Positions 56,302 through 63,974 of a stretch of 64,000 nucleotides of DNA are shown piece after piece; position 1 is the stretch's first letter; the number at the start of each line of letters is the position of its first letter. The position numbers and the translations under genes are program-made. Source of the stretch: Rhizobiales bacterium dw_265 (lineage in GTDB: Bacteria; Pseudomonadota; Alphaproteobacteria; Micropepsales; Micropepsaceae); NCBI GenBank assembly GCA_018449595.1, contig JAAVUU010000003.1, positions 558,001 through 622,000 of the forward strand, read 5' to 3'. The notes under the pieces were generated by a model. The model ran no database searches, had not been told where the DNA came from, and worked only from the letters and a program-made list of their open reading frames with translations.

Positions 56302-58098
56302 ATGTTTGTCTGGTCGCCCAACGATCTGAATCCGGAGCAGGAGGCTGCCATCAAGGAGCCGGGCTGCGTGTTCCTGGTCGCCTGCCCAGGTAGTGGGAAG
56401 ACTCGCACCCTAACCTATAAGATCGCCCGGCTGCTCTCGACCCTCACGTCCGAAAAGCAGTGGGTGATCGTCATCACCTACACTCACCGCGCGGCGGACG
56501 AGATAGAGGAGCGTATCGAACGGCTGGGGGTTGATACGTCGCGGCTGTGGATTGGCACGATCCACTCCTTCTGCCTGGATTGGATCATCCGGCCCTACGC
56601 CATCTACCATCCAGACTTGCGGGACGGGTTCAAGGTGATGGACAGCCACGACGCCGAGGTGCTGCTGACCGAACTATGCAAGCCCTATTCCGGCCAGCGT
56701 GTTACCTACTGGGATTGTAACTATCATTTCACGCCAGCCAGTCTCGAGCTTGGATGCGAGCTGAAAAAGCGTGTCGCCGTCGGCGCCGTCCTCGCTGAAT
56801 TCCACAAACGCCTGAAGGCCAACCGGCAGATCGATTACGAGCTCATCTTACGGTTTGCCTACGACCTGGTGGTCGCGCAACCGACCATCGGCGTTCTTTT
56901 GAACGCTATATTCGCAGCGGTCCTTGTCGACGAGTACCAAGATACCAAGGAAATTCAATACGCGATCCTGGCAGCGATCCTCAAAGCCGGCAGTCGAAAG
57001 ACCACGGCCTTCATCGTCGGCGATCCGAACCAAGCAATCTACGGTTCGCTAGGCGGGTATGCGATTACGGCAGCGCAGCTTGGCGCGATGGCTAACGTCA
57101 AGTTCCGCGAAATGGAGCTTTCGCAGAACTACCGCTCATCGGAACGCATCGTCGGCTACTTTGCCAACTACAATGTCCACACAACAACGATCGTCGCCGC
57201 AGCCGAGCATAAGGACCATGACAGCCTCATCTCCTTCGACACTAAGACGTCAAAAGATGATCTCGAGGATGAACTGGTACGGCTCATCCGCCATAGCGCC
57301 GAGACGCTCGGTATTCCGCACCATGAAATCTGTATCATCGCCCCCCAGTGGGTGCATCTGGCAGGGATGACGCGTCGCCTCGTGGCCGCTCTACCAAACT
57401 ACCGCTTTGATGGCCCGGGCATGGTTCCATTCGCTCGCGACATCGACAACTTCTGGTACAAGCTATCCCGGATCGTCCTAACCGAAGCATCACCTGGCAT
57501 GTACGTTCGTCGCTTGCGCTGGGCCGCTGAAGTGCTAACCGCCCTGGATGACGCCGGCGCCAACGTCTCAGGCATTTCCCGCAAAGCTCTCCTTCGCGAG
57601 TGCAATTCGCTGTCCTGCACCGAGGTGGATGGGTTGACATACCTGCGCCGTATCTTCGATCTTTTGTTCGCGCGGATCGGCATCGAGTATCGCAAGCTTC
57701 CGGCGCTGGTGGACCACCACACTGCGTTTTTCGATAGCTCTCAGGCGCGGATTGACCGTCTCAAAAAAGAGGGTGCCGCCTTCATAGGCGAGATTACCAC
57801 TTTCCGTCGTGTTTTCGAGACGCGGACCGGCATCACTGTCTCAACGATCCATGGCGTTAAGGGGGCGGAATTCGACACGGTCATTGCCTACGCCTTGTTG
57901 GAAGGCATGGTTCCCCATTTTGCCGATCCGGCGGGTCCCGTAAGTGCCAACAAGCTGCTCTACGTCATCTCCTCACGTGCCCGGAAGAATCTCCATTTGA
58001 TTTCGGAACGTGGCCGGATGCGCGGTGGAAATTTTGGCGAGTACAAGGCCACAACGGTCTTGGCGGTCTGCGGCTTCGCCTACGACACCGTGCCCTAA
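56302..58098 (+). CDS. gajB: UvrD/PcrA-like SF1 helicase, GajB-like
   Basis: 598 residues. All SF1A motifs are intact: Q-motif LNPEQEAAI, Walker A ACPGSGKTRTLTYKIA, Ia TYTHRAADEIEERI, II AVLVDEYQDTKE, III FIVGDPNQAIYGSLGG, IV QNYRSSERI, V STIHGVKGAEFDTV, VI LLYVISSRARKNLHLI. It begins two bases after gajA, so co-translation is likely. In Gabija the helicase-like partner stimulates or regulates the nuclease complex. About 100 residues longer than the model GajB. Confidence 0.87.
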   Translation: MFVWSPNDLNPEQEAAIKEPGCVFLVACPGSGKTRTLTYKIARLLSTLTSEKQWVIVITYTHRAADEIEERIERLGVDTSRLWIGTIHSFCLDWIIRPYAIYHPDLRDGFKVMDSHDAEVLLTELCKPYSGQRVTYWDCNYHFTPASLELGCELKKRVAVGAVLAEFHKRLKANRQIDYELILRFAYDLVVAQPTIGVLLNAIFAAVLVDEYQDTKEIQYAILAAILKAGSRKTTAFIVGDPNQAIYGSLGGYAITAAQLGAMANVKFREMELSQNYRSSERIVGYFANYNVHTTTIVAAAEHKDHDSLISFDTKTSKDDLEDELVRLIRHSAETLGIPHHEICIIAPQWVHLAGMTRRLVAALPNYRFDGPGMVPFARDIDNFWYKLSRIVLTEASPGMYVRRLRWAAEVLTALDDAGANVSGISRKALLRECNSLSCTEVDGLTYLRRIFDLLFARIGIEYRKLPALVDHHTAFFDSSQARIDRLKKEGAAFIGEITTFRRVFETRTGITVSTIHGVKGAEFDTVIAYALLEGMVPHFADPAGPVSANKLLYVISSRARKNLHLISERGRMRGGNFGEYKATTVLAVCGFAYDTVP

Positions 58099-58112
58099 TT
58101 GACGGGGCACGG
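58088..58112. terminator. 8-bp hairpin between convergent Gabija and CBASS operons
   Basis: CCGTGCCC (58088-58095) pairs perfectly with GGGCACGG (58105-58112), loop of 9 bases. The stem contains the gajB stop region and lies 13 bases past the convergent exonuclease stop (58125). No T-run on either strand, so strength is uncertain, but the position suits a shared bidirectional stop. Confidence 0.45.
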
Positions 58113-58124
58113 CATGGACCGCGC

Positions 58125-58667
58125 TCACTGGTGCTTTTGGGACAGCCGGAATAGCTCCGCCTGGAAGATCGCATCGTGCAAGGCGTCGTGGTCGCCGGCA
58201 TGGCGAGGCCTGAGGTCCTTGATCATTTGGCTGGAACGGGTGTCCGACCATGCGCAGCCAACGACCCCCATATAGAGCGACTTTATGTCCAGCGCCGCGA
58301 AGCCGAAGGGGTTCTCGCCTAGGAAACGGTGGAAGTAATAATTTACAAAAGACCAGTCAAAGGCCGCATTGAAGCCGACAAACACTAACTTCTCATCATT
58401 TGGCGCCAGAGACCGTGCCCAGGCCGCGAATTGCACCATGGCTTCTCTGGGCTCCATGCCCGTCTTCGCCAACGCTTCCAGCGAAAGGCCGGTGACGGCA
58501 AGCGCTTCAGGTACGAACGCCATCGAGAGCGGCTTTAGCTCGCAGGCGTACTGGCGTTCGGGGTGATCGGCATCGCAGGCGCCGATTGATAGGAGGCTAT
58601 ATTCGCCGGGAATCGGTCCGGCGGTCTCAACGTCCACAGACACAAAAACTTCCTTGGCTTTGGACAT
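58125..58667 (-). CDS. DEDDh 3'-5' exonuclease, CBASS-associated
   Basis: 180 residues. Exonuclease motifs: VSVDVETAG (D12, E14), [14 protein letters not shown] (D104) and [14 protein letters not shown] (H160, D165). The start shares one base with the effector stop (TGATG), so it is the fifth gene of the CBASS operon. Exonucleases of this class have been reported as CBASS accessory genes. It could trim nucleic acid during abortive infection or degrade cyclic-oligonucleotide signals; the substrate is not predictable from sequence. Confidence 0.88.
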   Translation of the reverse strand: MSKAKEVFVSVDVETAGPIPGEYSLLSIGACDADHPERQYACELKPLSMAFVPEALAVTGLSLEALAKTGMEPREAMVQFAAWARSLAPNDEKLVFVGFNAAFDWSFVNYYFHRFLGENPFGFAALDIKSLYMGVVGCAWSDTRSSQMIKDLRPRHAGDHDALHDAIFQAELFRLSQKHQ

Positions 58668-59824
58668 CAGATCAGGGGCTCGTCAGGGACCAGGGGCGGG
58701 CGCGTGCGGATGGCCGTCCAGTGTTCCCGAAATTTCTGTTTGCGCACATCCGCGCTGTGCGCCGAATTCCAGTGAAGCCCGGAGAGGGTATAGAGGTCAA
58801 ACGGATGTTCGCCGCCTTCTTTACCCATCATCATGGTGGGAAGCTGCCGGCCTAGGGCATACCCCATCTCGACAAAGCAATTGGGCCGCAACCCTGTGAT
58901 GTCGGCGACTACGAAACTGCTGCGGTGCAGCTTTGCGAAAATTTCCTGATCCAGCCGGGGATGTTCCAATGGCTGCACGCCATCGACCGCAATCAGTTGG
59001 TATCCCAACTCACTTTCCAGAACCGGCTGAACTACCTGAGTGAATTGTTCCTCGACAGCCGCATAGTCTGCATGTGACGGATTCAGCAGGCGCACCGCGA
59101 ACGCCTTAGGCGGCGCCAAGGCTTCTAGGAGGCCCACAAGATCGGACACGCGGTCTGCCACCGGCTTGGTTTTGCGGAAGTTGATGCGATTCAGCCAGCC
59201 ATGCGCGCCCACGCCACTCGCCTGGAACAGCTTTGGAGCGTGTTGGCTCGACAGGCCGAAGTTGAACAGCTTGCGGGAGCCTTCGTACTCGCTGCAGATC
59301 GGCAGATTCAGCGGTATGACTGGCTTGCCGGCGTCGTGATACAGGTTGGCAAGATAGAGGACGCCTTCCGACCCGCCCAGCGTGATGAGAATATCTCCCC
59401 AGCGCGCCTGGATCTCCATCCGTTTACTGGCCATGTTCCAGGACGCGGCGCTTTCCAGCTGCACTAGGTCAGATCCCCGAAGGGATTCCCACAGGGCATC
59501 GAATTCCACGGGGACTTGGTCTTCACTCTTGTTGTGCAGCACAGCAATCGCCAACGGATTAATAGCGTCCGCCGGGCGGTCGCCCATGGTGCTGTTGATT
59601 GCGTTCCAGACCAACCAGTCAAAGCAGATGGGAAGGCCGTCGGCGGGCCGGGTCTTTTCGGCATCGACGGGGACCACGAAGCTCGCGCCGCGGCGCATCA
59701 TTTCCGTTACCAGGCCCGAAACGAATGCCCGCGCTGCCTCGACATCTTCGCGCGCGGCATGGGCGACATCCGCCGGAATGCTCCCGGCGATGTGAATGCG
59801 CCGGCCATGCAGCCGCGATTTCAT
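58667..59824 (-). CDS. SLOG plus TIR/deoxyribosyltransferase-like CBASS effector
   Basis: 385 residues from the ATG at 59824 (a GTG at 59827 is one codon earlier). Residues about 8-173: a Rossmann-like SLOG fold, [11 protein letters not shown] at strand 1, [22 protein letters not shown], and [32 protein letters not shown], whose GG-S-E-G turn is the nucleotide-binding hallmark. Residues about 241-375: a TIR/nucleoside-deoxyribosyltransferase-like fold, [50 protein letters not shown] with the conserved Asp and Glu. No transmembrane or SAVED domain. SLOG is proposed to bind the CD-NTase product, switching on the C-terminal domain to attack NAD+ or nucleotides. Function is inferred from position. 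Confidence 0.78.
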   Translation of the reverse strand: MKSRLHGRRIHIAGSIPADVAHAAREDVEAARAFVSGLVTEMMRRGASFVVPVDAEKTRPADGLPICFDWLVWNAINSTMGDRPADAINPLAIAVLHNKSEDQVPVEFDALWESLRGSDLVQLESAASWNMASKRMEIQARWGDILITLGGSEGVLYLANLYHDAGKPVIPLNLPICSEYEGSRKLFNFGLSSQHAPKLFQASGVGAHGWLNRINFRKTKPVADRVSDLVGLLEALAPPKAFAVRLLNPSHADYAAVEEQFTQVVQPVLESELGYQLIAVDGVQPLEHPRLDQEIFAKLHRSSFVVADITGLRPNCFVEMGYALGRQLPTMMMGKEGGEHPFDLYTLSGLHWNSAHSADVRKQKFREHWTAIRTRPPLVPDEPLI

Positions 59825-60720
59825 CACTTGTCTTCCAGGCGAGGCGACGCCTTCACGGTATGCAGGGCTGTTTCTAGATCGGCGAAGGTCATCCCACGCT
59901 TGGGAAACGCCAGGGCGATTGCAGCCGGATAGAGCCGGGTGCGGATATCGGAATAGGTGAACTGGGGAAAGTCGCCCTTACCCCTGGTCGCCGTAACAAG
60001 AGCGTTGATCTGCGTCGCGGTCAGGTTGAGCCCCGCCAAGTCCATTGTGAACAGAGCGCGCCGTTCCTCGTCATCTGGCCGCTTAAATTCCTCAATTATA
60101 GCGGCACGGCGGCGTACCGCCGGATCCAGTACCGACGCGCGGTTGGTGCAAAGAAACACCACCACACGCCCGCCGAAGCGCCGCAGGTCGTCGATGCACT
60201 GGATCAGCGTGTTGACGGCCACCTTGTCCTCGTGATGGCTGTTGCCTTCGGTGCGGTTGGTCGCCAGGGAATCGCCCTCATCGACAATCACGACAGCGCG
60301 CCGGGTCTTGCCGGCGCTTTGGGCGATCCTTTGAAAGGCTTCCGCTAGAAGCGTGCCCATCTCGCCGACCTTACCGGACCCGCGCACGCGGTTGCTCAGC
60401 TTGAACAAGATGGAATCTTCCGCCCCAGCCTCCCGGACCATGCGGTCCGCCATGCACTCGGCCGCCGCGGTCTTGCCGGTGCCGACATCGCCATGGAAAA
60501 TCGCCAGTGGGTATTGCTCGGCAATCAGGGCGCTCATGGCCAACTCGCCGCCATGGAATTTCTTGTTCCATGTCTCCACTTCATCCAGGCTGAGCAGCAG
60601 GCGCAATTGATTGCGGATACGCTCGTAGCGCGCATCAAATCCCAACAGAGAATCTGCCTTGCGCTTGAGCGCGCCATCGGGCAGCGGGATCTCGTTGTCG
60701 AAAACTTTGACCTGGTTCAT
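59824..60720 (-). CDS. cap6: TRIP13/Pch2-like AAA+ ATPase of CBASS (Cap6)
   Basis: 298 residues. AAA+ core with Walker A FHGDVGTGKTAAAE (residues 75-88), Walker B AVVIVDEGDS, sensor region VVVFLCTNRASVLDPAVRRRAA (arginine finger), and ALFTMDLAGLNL in the small domain. In type III CBASS the TRIP13-like ring unfolds the HORMA protein from the CD-NTase, turning signalling off. The start overlaps the HORMA stop (ATGA). Confidence 0.92.
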   Translation of the reverse strand: MNQVKVFDNEIPLPDGALKRKADSLLGFDARYERIRNQLRLLLSLDEVETWNKKFHGGELAMSALIAEQYPLAIFHGDVGTGKTAAAECMADRMVREAGAEDSILFKLSNRVRGSGKVGEMGTLLAEAFQRIAQSAGKTRRAVVIVDEGDSLATNRTEGNSHHEDKVAVNTLIQCIDDLRRFGGRVVVFLCTNRASVLDPAVRRRAAIIEEFKRPDDEERRALFTMDLAGLNLTATQINALVTATRGKGDFPQFTYSDIRTRLYPAAIALAFPKRGMTFADLETALHTVKASPRLEDK

Positions 60721-61214
60721 GAAAAGTCCTTGCGACGCATGCCAAAGGCGTTGCTGGCATAGTCGCGCGTAGCAGACTGCGACAGGGTCGCATGGGTGGT
60801 GTCGACATTGGTCGGAGTCCAGTTGATGCGCAGCTTGGAGCGCATCTTCTGCTTCTCAGCCGGCGTATAATCGTCGGTGTAGCGCAGCACGATACGCAAC
60901 CAAGCGCTGTCGACGCGGGGCCACAAAGCGCCCCCGGGACGGCTGCTGGTCAGCGCTCCTGAATTGACGTCTACGTCATAACGCATCGCGCGCACCTCGC
61001 GCGTGCCGCTCATCAGGGTCAGATCGACATGTTCCAGAAAGCCCTCCTTGGCCAGCCGTTCGATGTCGTGGCCATAGTTGATGGCTTCTTCCTCAGTAAT
61101 GGCGCGGGAACTGGTGGCGATCATCACCAGGTCGGCATTGACCCGGCGCATTACGACCTCGACGTCAACAACAGAATAGGTGTCGCTATAGCTTGAACTC
61201 GCAGTATGGCTCAT
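60717..61214 (-). CDS. cap7: Bacterial HORMA-domain protein of CBASS (Cap7)
   Basis: 165 residues with GGAGGG before the ATG. Bacterial-HORMA features: MRRVNADLVMIATSSRAITEEEAINYGHDIERLAKEGFLEHVDLTLMSG, VRAMRYDVDVNSGAL, SSRPGGALWPRV and a C-terminal strand-rich segment (WLRIVLRYTDDYT). HORMA proteins bind a peptide closure motif, then activate the CD-NTase. It lies between the cyclase and the TRIP13-like gene, the standard type III order. Confidence 0.88.
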   Translation of the reverse strand: MSHTASSSYSDTYSVVDVEVVMRRVNADLVMIATSSRAITEEEAINYGHDIERLAKEGFLEHVDLTLMSGTREVRAMRYDVDVNSGALTSSRPGGALWPRVDSAWLRIVLRYTDDYTPAEKQKMRSKLRINWTPTNVDTTHATLSQSATRDYASNAFGMRRKDFS

Positions 61215-61216
61215 GG

Positions 61217-62161
61217 TTAGCCCTCCACCTTGAAACGCGGCCCGAATAGCTCCTTCCAGACCTCATTGTCGTTTTCCGCCGACGCGAAGTTGGCGGTTTC
61301 CCAGGCCTCCAACGCGGCATCGGCGATCTGCTTGCGCTCTGAGTCGGACAGCCGGCTGGTGACGTTGTTGCCGCTGGAGACCGGGTCCAGGATCACCACG
61401 GGATCGGAAAACTTGCCGTAGGGCTGGCTGTTCTCCGGAAACACGATCATGTCCTGCAGGCCGGACTGCGCGATATAGAGAAGGAAGCGCCGGAAGCGGG
61501 ACTCGATAGTGCCCTCGCGCCCCTCGGTGTCGAGGATATGCGCCATGATCAACTCGATCGTGAAGGACTTGAGTGGCTTTAGCTCGGCCCGATTACGCCA
61601 TTTCTTGGCCAGCCGAACAAGAGTGCGGAAGTCCTTGTCCTTGGTCTTGCGGTCGCGCACGAACTGGATCTGACCGGGTGGGCAGGTTTCCATCCGGGTG
61701 CCGTCTTCTAGGTCATACTGCCAGCCGTAGCCGGGGCGCGCTTCGTCCTCGACCACGGGGACAATGTCGACGCTGAGACCGCTGCCGACGAAGACGACCG
61801 TCGCGGCCTTGCGCTGGATTTCGAAGTCTCCGACATCCTTATTGGGGTAGATCTTGATCAGCAGCTTGTAGATCGTGTCGCTGAGCGAAGTCAGGGTTTC
61901 GTGCGTCACGTCCTTGCCGGAAATGTAGAACACCACGTCGACATCGACCGGGTCTTCGGCGGTCTTGCGCAGAATAGTGTATTTGGCGAACGAACCAGCC
62001 TTGACCACTTTGGTGATCTTGATCTCGGTCTGGTCGCGGACGGTCCGGCTGAGTTCGGTGATCAGCCGGTCAACCTGCGCGTGATATTCCTTGCGCTTTT
62101 CCGTCGGTAACCGGAGCACGTTGCTGTCGTAATAAGTCAGTTCGGCATTGCTGAGGCCCAT
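61217..62161 (-). CDS. CD-NTase (cyclic oligonucleotide synthase) of type III CBASS
   Basis: 314 residues from ATG 62161, chosen for the GGAGGGGACA site directly before it; the frame is open 186 bases further but without homologous sequence. Nucleotidyltransferase core: KAGSFAKYTILR (G56-S57), PVDVDVVFY (D73, D75) and the third Asp in LSVDIVPVV (D132), with the long helical C-terminal lobe (TLVRLAKKWRNRAELKPLKSFTIELIMAHIL). On activation by HORMA it makes a cyclic di- or trinucleotide signal. Clade and product cannot be assigned without alignment; HORMA-linked enzymes usually fall in clades C or D. Confidence 0.92.
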   Translation of the reverse strand: MGLSNAELTYYDSNVLRLPTEKRKEYHAQVDRLITELSRTVRDQTEIKITKVVKAGSFAKYTILRKTAEDPVDVDVVFYISGKDVTHETLTSLSDTIYKLLIKIYPNKDVGDFEIQRKAATVVFVGSGLSVDIVPVVEDEARPGYGWQYDLEDGTRMETCPPGQIQFVRDRKTKDKDFRTLVRLAKKWRNRAELKPLKSFTIELIMAHILDTEGREGTIESRFRRFLLYIAQSGLQDMIVFPENSQPYGKFSDPVVILDPVSSGNNVTSRLSDSERKQIADAALEAWETANFASAENDNEVWKELFGPRFKVEG

Positions 62162-62284
62162 TGTCCCCTCCATCATTACCCAAGTTGTCACTGCCCGCAG
62201 CGGGTGCTGTGGGCCCAATCCCCCGGAAAACCTAGGCGTTGACCGGTCGCATCGGCGCCGGGCAACCATTGACGGCTCTGCCGG

Positions 62285-62315
62285 TTTACAAAATGCCACT
62301 GCGGCATCCTGTAAA
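62285..62315. promoter_or_regulatory. Operator-like dyad 1 between CBASS and the XRE-ImmA gene
   Basis: A 31-base interrupted palindrome: TTTACA, 2 bases, ATGCC, 5 bases, GGCAT, 2 bases, TGTAAA. Both arm pairs (TTTACA/TGTAAA and ATGCC/GGCAT) are perfect and symmetric about position 62300. It lies midway between the divergent starts at 62161 and 62418, as expected for a regulator controlling both promoters. Confidence 0.6.
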
Positions 62316-62357
62316 GGGCAGATAGTGGCCGTTTCTAGGCTTTTCAAGGCCTACCAG

Positions 62358-62392
62358 TTTACATTTACTAGATCAATACCCAAATATGTAAA
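62358..62392. promoter_or_regulatory. Operator-like dyad 2 overlapping the XRE-ImmA promoter
   Basis: GTTTACAT at 62357-62364 and ATGTAAAC at 62386-62393 form a second inverted repeat with the same TTTACA/TGTAAA arms as dyad 1, spacer 23 bases. Its right arm is 15 bases before the GGAGG ribosome site of the XRE-ImmA gene, so it probably overlaps that promoter (autoregulation). Confidence 0.55.
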
Positions 62393-62417
62393 CCTGTGAT
62401 TCGGCGTGGAGGATGGA

Positions 62418-63482
62418 ATGATCGGACGAAAGCTGAAAATTGCCCGGGCTGCGGCCGGGCTGTCGCTGCGCGACTTGGCGGCTCGGATCGACAACCGGGT
62501 GACGGCCCAAGCGATCGGCAAGTACGAGCGCGACGAGGACATGCCGAGTTCCGGTGTGCTGATGGCGCTCGCGCGGGCGCTTGCCGTGCGCGAGGAGTAT
62601 TTGCTGAGCGACGACGAAGTGATTTTGGAAAGTGTAGATTTTCGAAAAGCGCCAAAGGCATCTTCTAAGGAAGAAGCCATCATCCAAGCCAAGACGATGG
62701 ATCTATTGGAGCGCTACATCGCACTCGAAGAGATGCTCAATATGCGTAGCGTGGATTGGGAACGGCCCCGCAGTGCACCCCATCCAGTGGCAGATTTGCG
62801 CGATGCAGAGGACGCCGCACGCTCGGTGCGCGAGGATTGGGGCCTAGGCAATGATCCCATACCTCAATTGGCCGAATTATTGGAAGAGCGGGGCATCAAA
62901 ATTCTATCGCTCGACCTCGACGACATCGATGGCTTGGCGGCAAAAGTTCGCCGTAAGGACCGCCCAGACGCGCGCGTTATTGTAGTGAAGAAAAGCACGT
63001 GGTCAGAGCGTAAGAGATTCAACCTAGCGCACGAATTGGGCCACATGGTGATTGCCCCCGAGAAGAACGTCGACGAAGAAAAGGCGGCGCATCGTTTTGC
63101 GGGCGCGTTTCTTATTCCGGCCGACTCACTACGAACGGAGGTCGGAGCGAACCGTTCATCGATCAGCATCGCCGAGCTAGGCGCTCTCAAAGAACGCTTT
63201 GGCGTGAGCATGCAGGCGATCGTTTATCGCTGCAAAGACCTTGGAATTATTAGTCAAAAAGAGTTTGCACGCCAGTTTCAAGTTTTTACGGAGCGCGGGT
63301 GGCGCGCGGCACCATTTGAAGAGCCCGGACGAATGGAGCCAGAATTGGAAGAACCACGGCGATTCGAGCGTCTGTGTTATCGTGCGCTAACGGAAAACGT
63401 TATCGGCGACGCCAGGGCGGCTGAACTTTTGGGCATATCCATTCGAGAACTCGACAAGCGATTGGACATCTTGGCGGCATAA
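62418..63482 (+). CDS. XRE-family HTH fused to ImmA/IrrE metallopeptidase
   Basis: 354 residues from ATG 62418, chosen over the upstream GTG because GGAGG (62408-62412) is spaced 5 bases before it. Residues about 1-65: XRE helix-turn-helix (LKIARAAAGLSLRDLAARIDNRVTAQAIGKYERDEDMP). Residues about 125-260: ImmA/IrrE zinc peptidase with FNLAHELGHMVI (HExxH, 205-209) and the DEEKAAHRFAGAFLIP helix that supplies the third ligand. A C-terminal helical region of about 95 residues follows. Such fusions repress target promoters until peptidase activity is triggered. Divergent from the CBASS operon and coupled to a PIN gene 3 bases downstream. Confidence 0.92.
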   Translation: MIGRKLKIARAAAGLSLRDLAARIDNRVTAQAIGKYERDEDMPSSGVLMALARALAVREEYLLSDDEVILESVDFRKAPKASSKEEAIIQAKTMDLLERYIALEEMLNMRSVDWERPRSAPHPVADLRDAEDAARSVREDWGLGNDPIPQLAELLEERGIKILSLDLDDIDGLAAKVRRKDRPDARVIVVKKSTWSERKRFNLAHELGHMVIAPEKNVDEEKAAHRFAGAFLIPADSLRTEVGANRSSISIAELGALKERFGVSMQAIVYRCKDLGIISQKEFARQFQVFTERGWRAAPFEEPGRMEPELEEPRRFERLCYRALTENVIGDARAAELLGISIRELDKRLDILAA

Positions 63483-63485
63483 TCC

Positions 63486-63974
63486 TTGGGAATCCTCGTT
63501 TCAGACACGTCCATCTTGATTGATCTGGAACGAGGAGCACTTCTCGATGCTCTTTTCCAGTTGCAGCACGATTTTATCGTGCCGGACATTTTATTTGATC
63601 GCGAGCTGAAAGGCGCATTAGGTGACCACCTCATCGCTCTGGGATTACGGGTCGAAGAATTGACTCCGTCTGAAGTTTCGCGCGCAGCCACGGTACGGCG
63701 AATGCGGCCTGCGCTTTCAACCCCGGATACGTTCGCCTTCGCTCTAGCTAGAGAAAGAACTTGGACTTTGCTGACGGGCGACGGCGAGCTCCGTGCCCTG
63801 GCTACCCAGGAGAATGTCACCACGCATGGCGTTCTATGGGTTTTTGATGAATTCCACGCTGCCAATACCGTCGAGAACGCACGTCTCCGCGCCGGCCTTT
63901 CGGCCATTTCGCAACATCCACGATGTCGACTTCCACAGGCCCAGGTGGCAATTCGACTGGCGCAGTATCTCTAA
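63486..63974 (+). CDS. PIN-domain protein, probable toxin-like ribonuclease
   Basis: 162 residues from a TTG at 63486, three bases after the XRE-ImmA stop; no earlier ATG or GTG keeps the motif. PIN acidic residues: VSDTSILIDLERG (D7), DRELKGALGD (Glu), STPDTFAFALAR (Asp) and LLTGDGELRALA (Asp), the complete set for a metal-dependent RNase. XRE-ImmA/IrrE plus PIN pairs resemble toxin-antitoxin modules carried on mobile elements. Could also be a CBASS-linked component; nothing further is visible before the window end. Confidence 0.85.
   Translation: MGILVSDTSILIDLERGALLDALFQLQHDFIVPDILFDRELKGALGDHLIALGLRVEELTPSEVSRAATVRRMRPALSTPDTFAFALARERTWTLLTGDGELRALATQENVTTHGVLWVFDEFHAANTVENARLRAGLSAISQHPRCRLPQAQVAIRLAQYL

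Noticed and set aside
61217..62347. Longer CD-NTase start at 62347
   Set aside because: The extension is Pro/Arg/Cys-rich, unlike CD-NTases, and would cover dyad 1; the GGAGGGG site favours ATG 62161.
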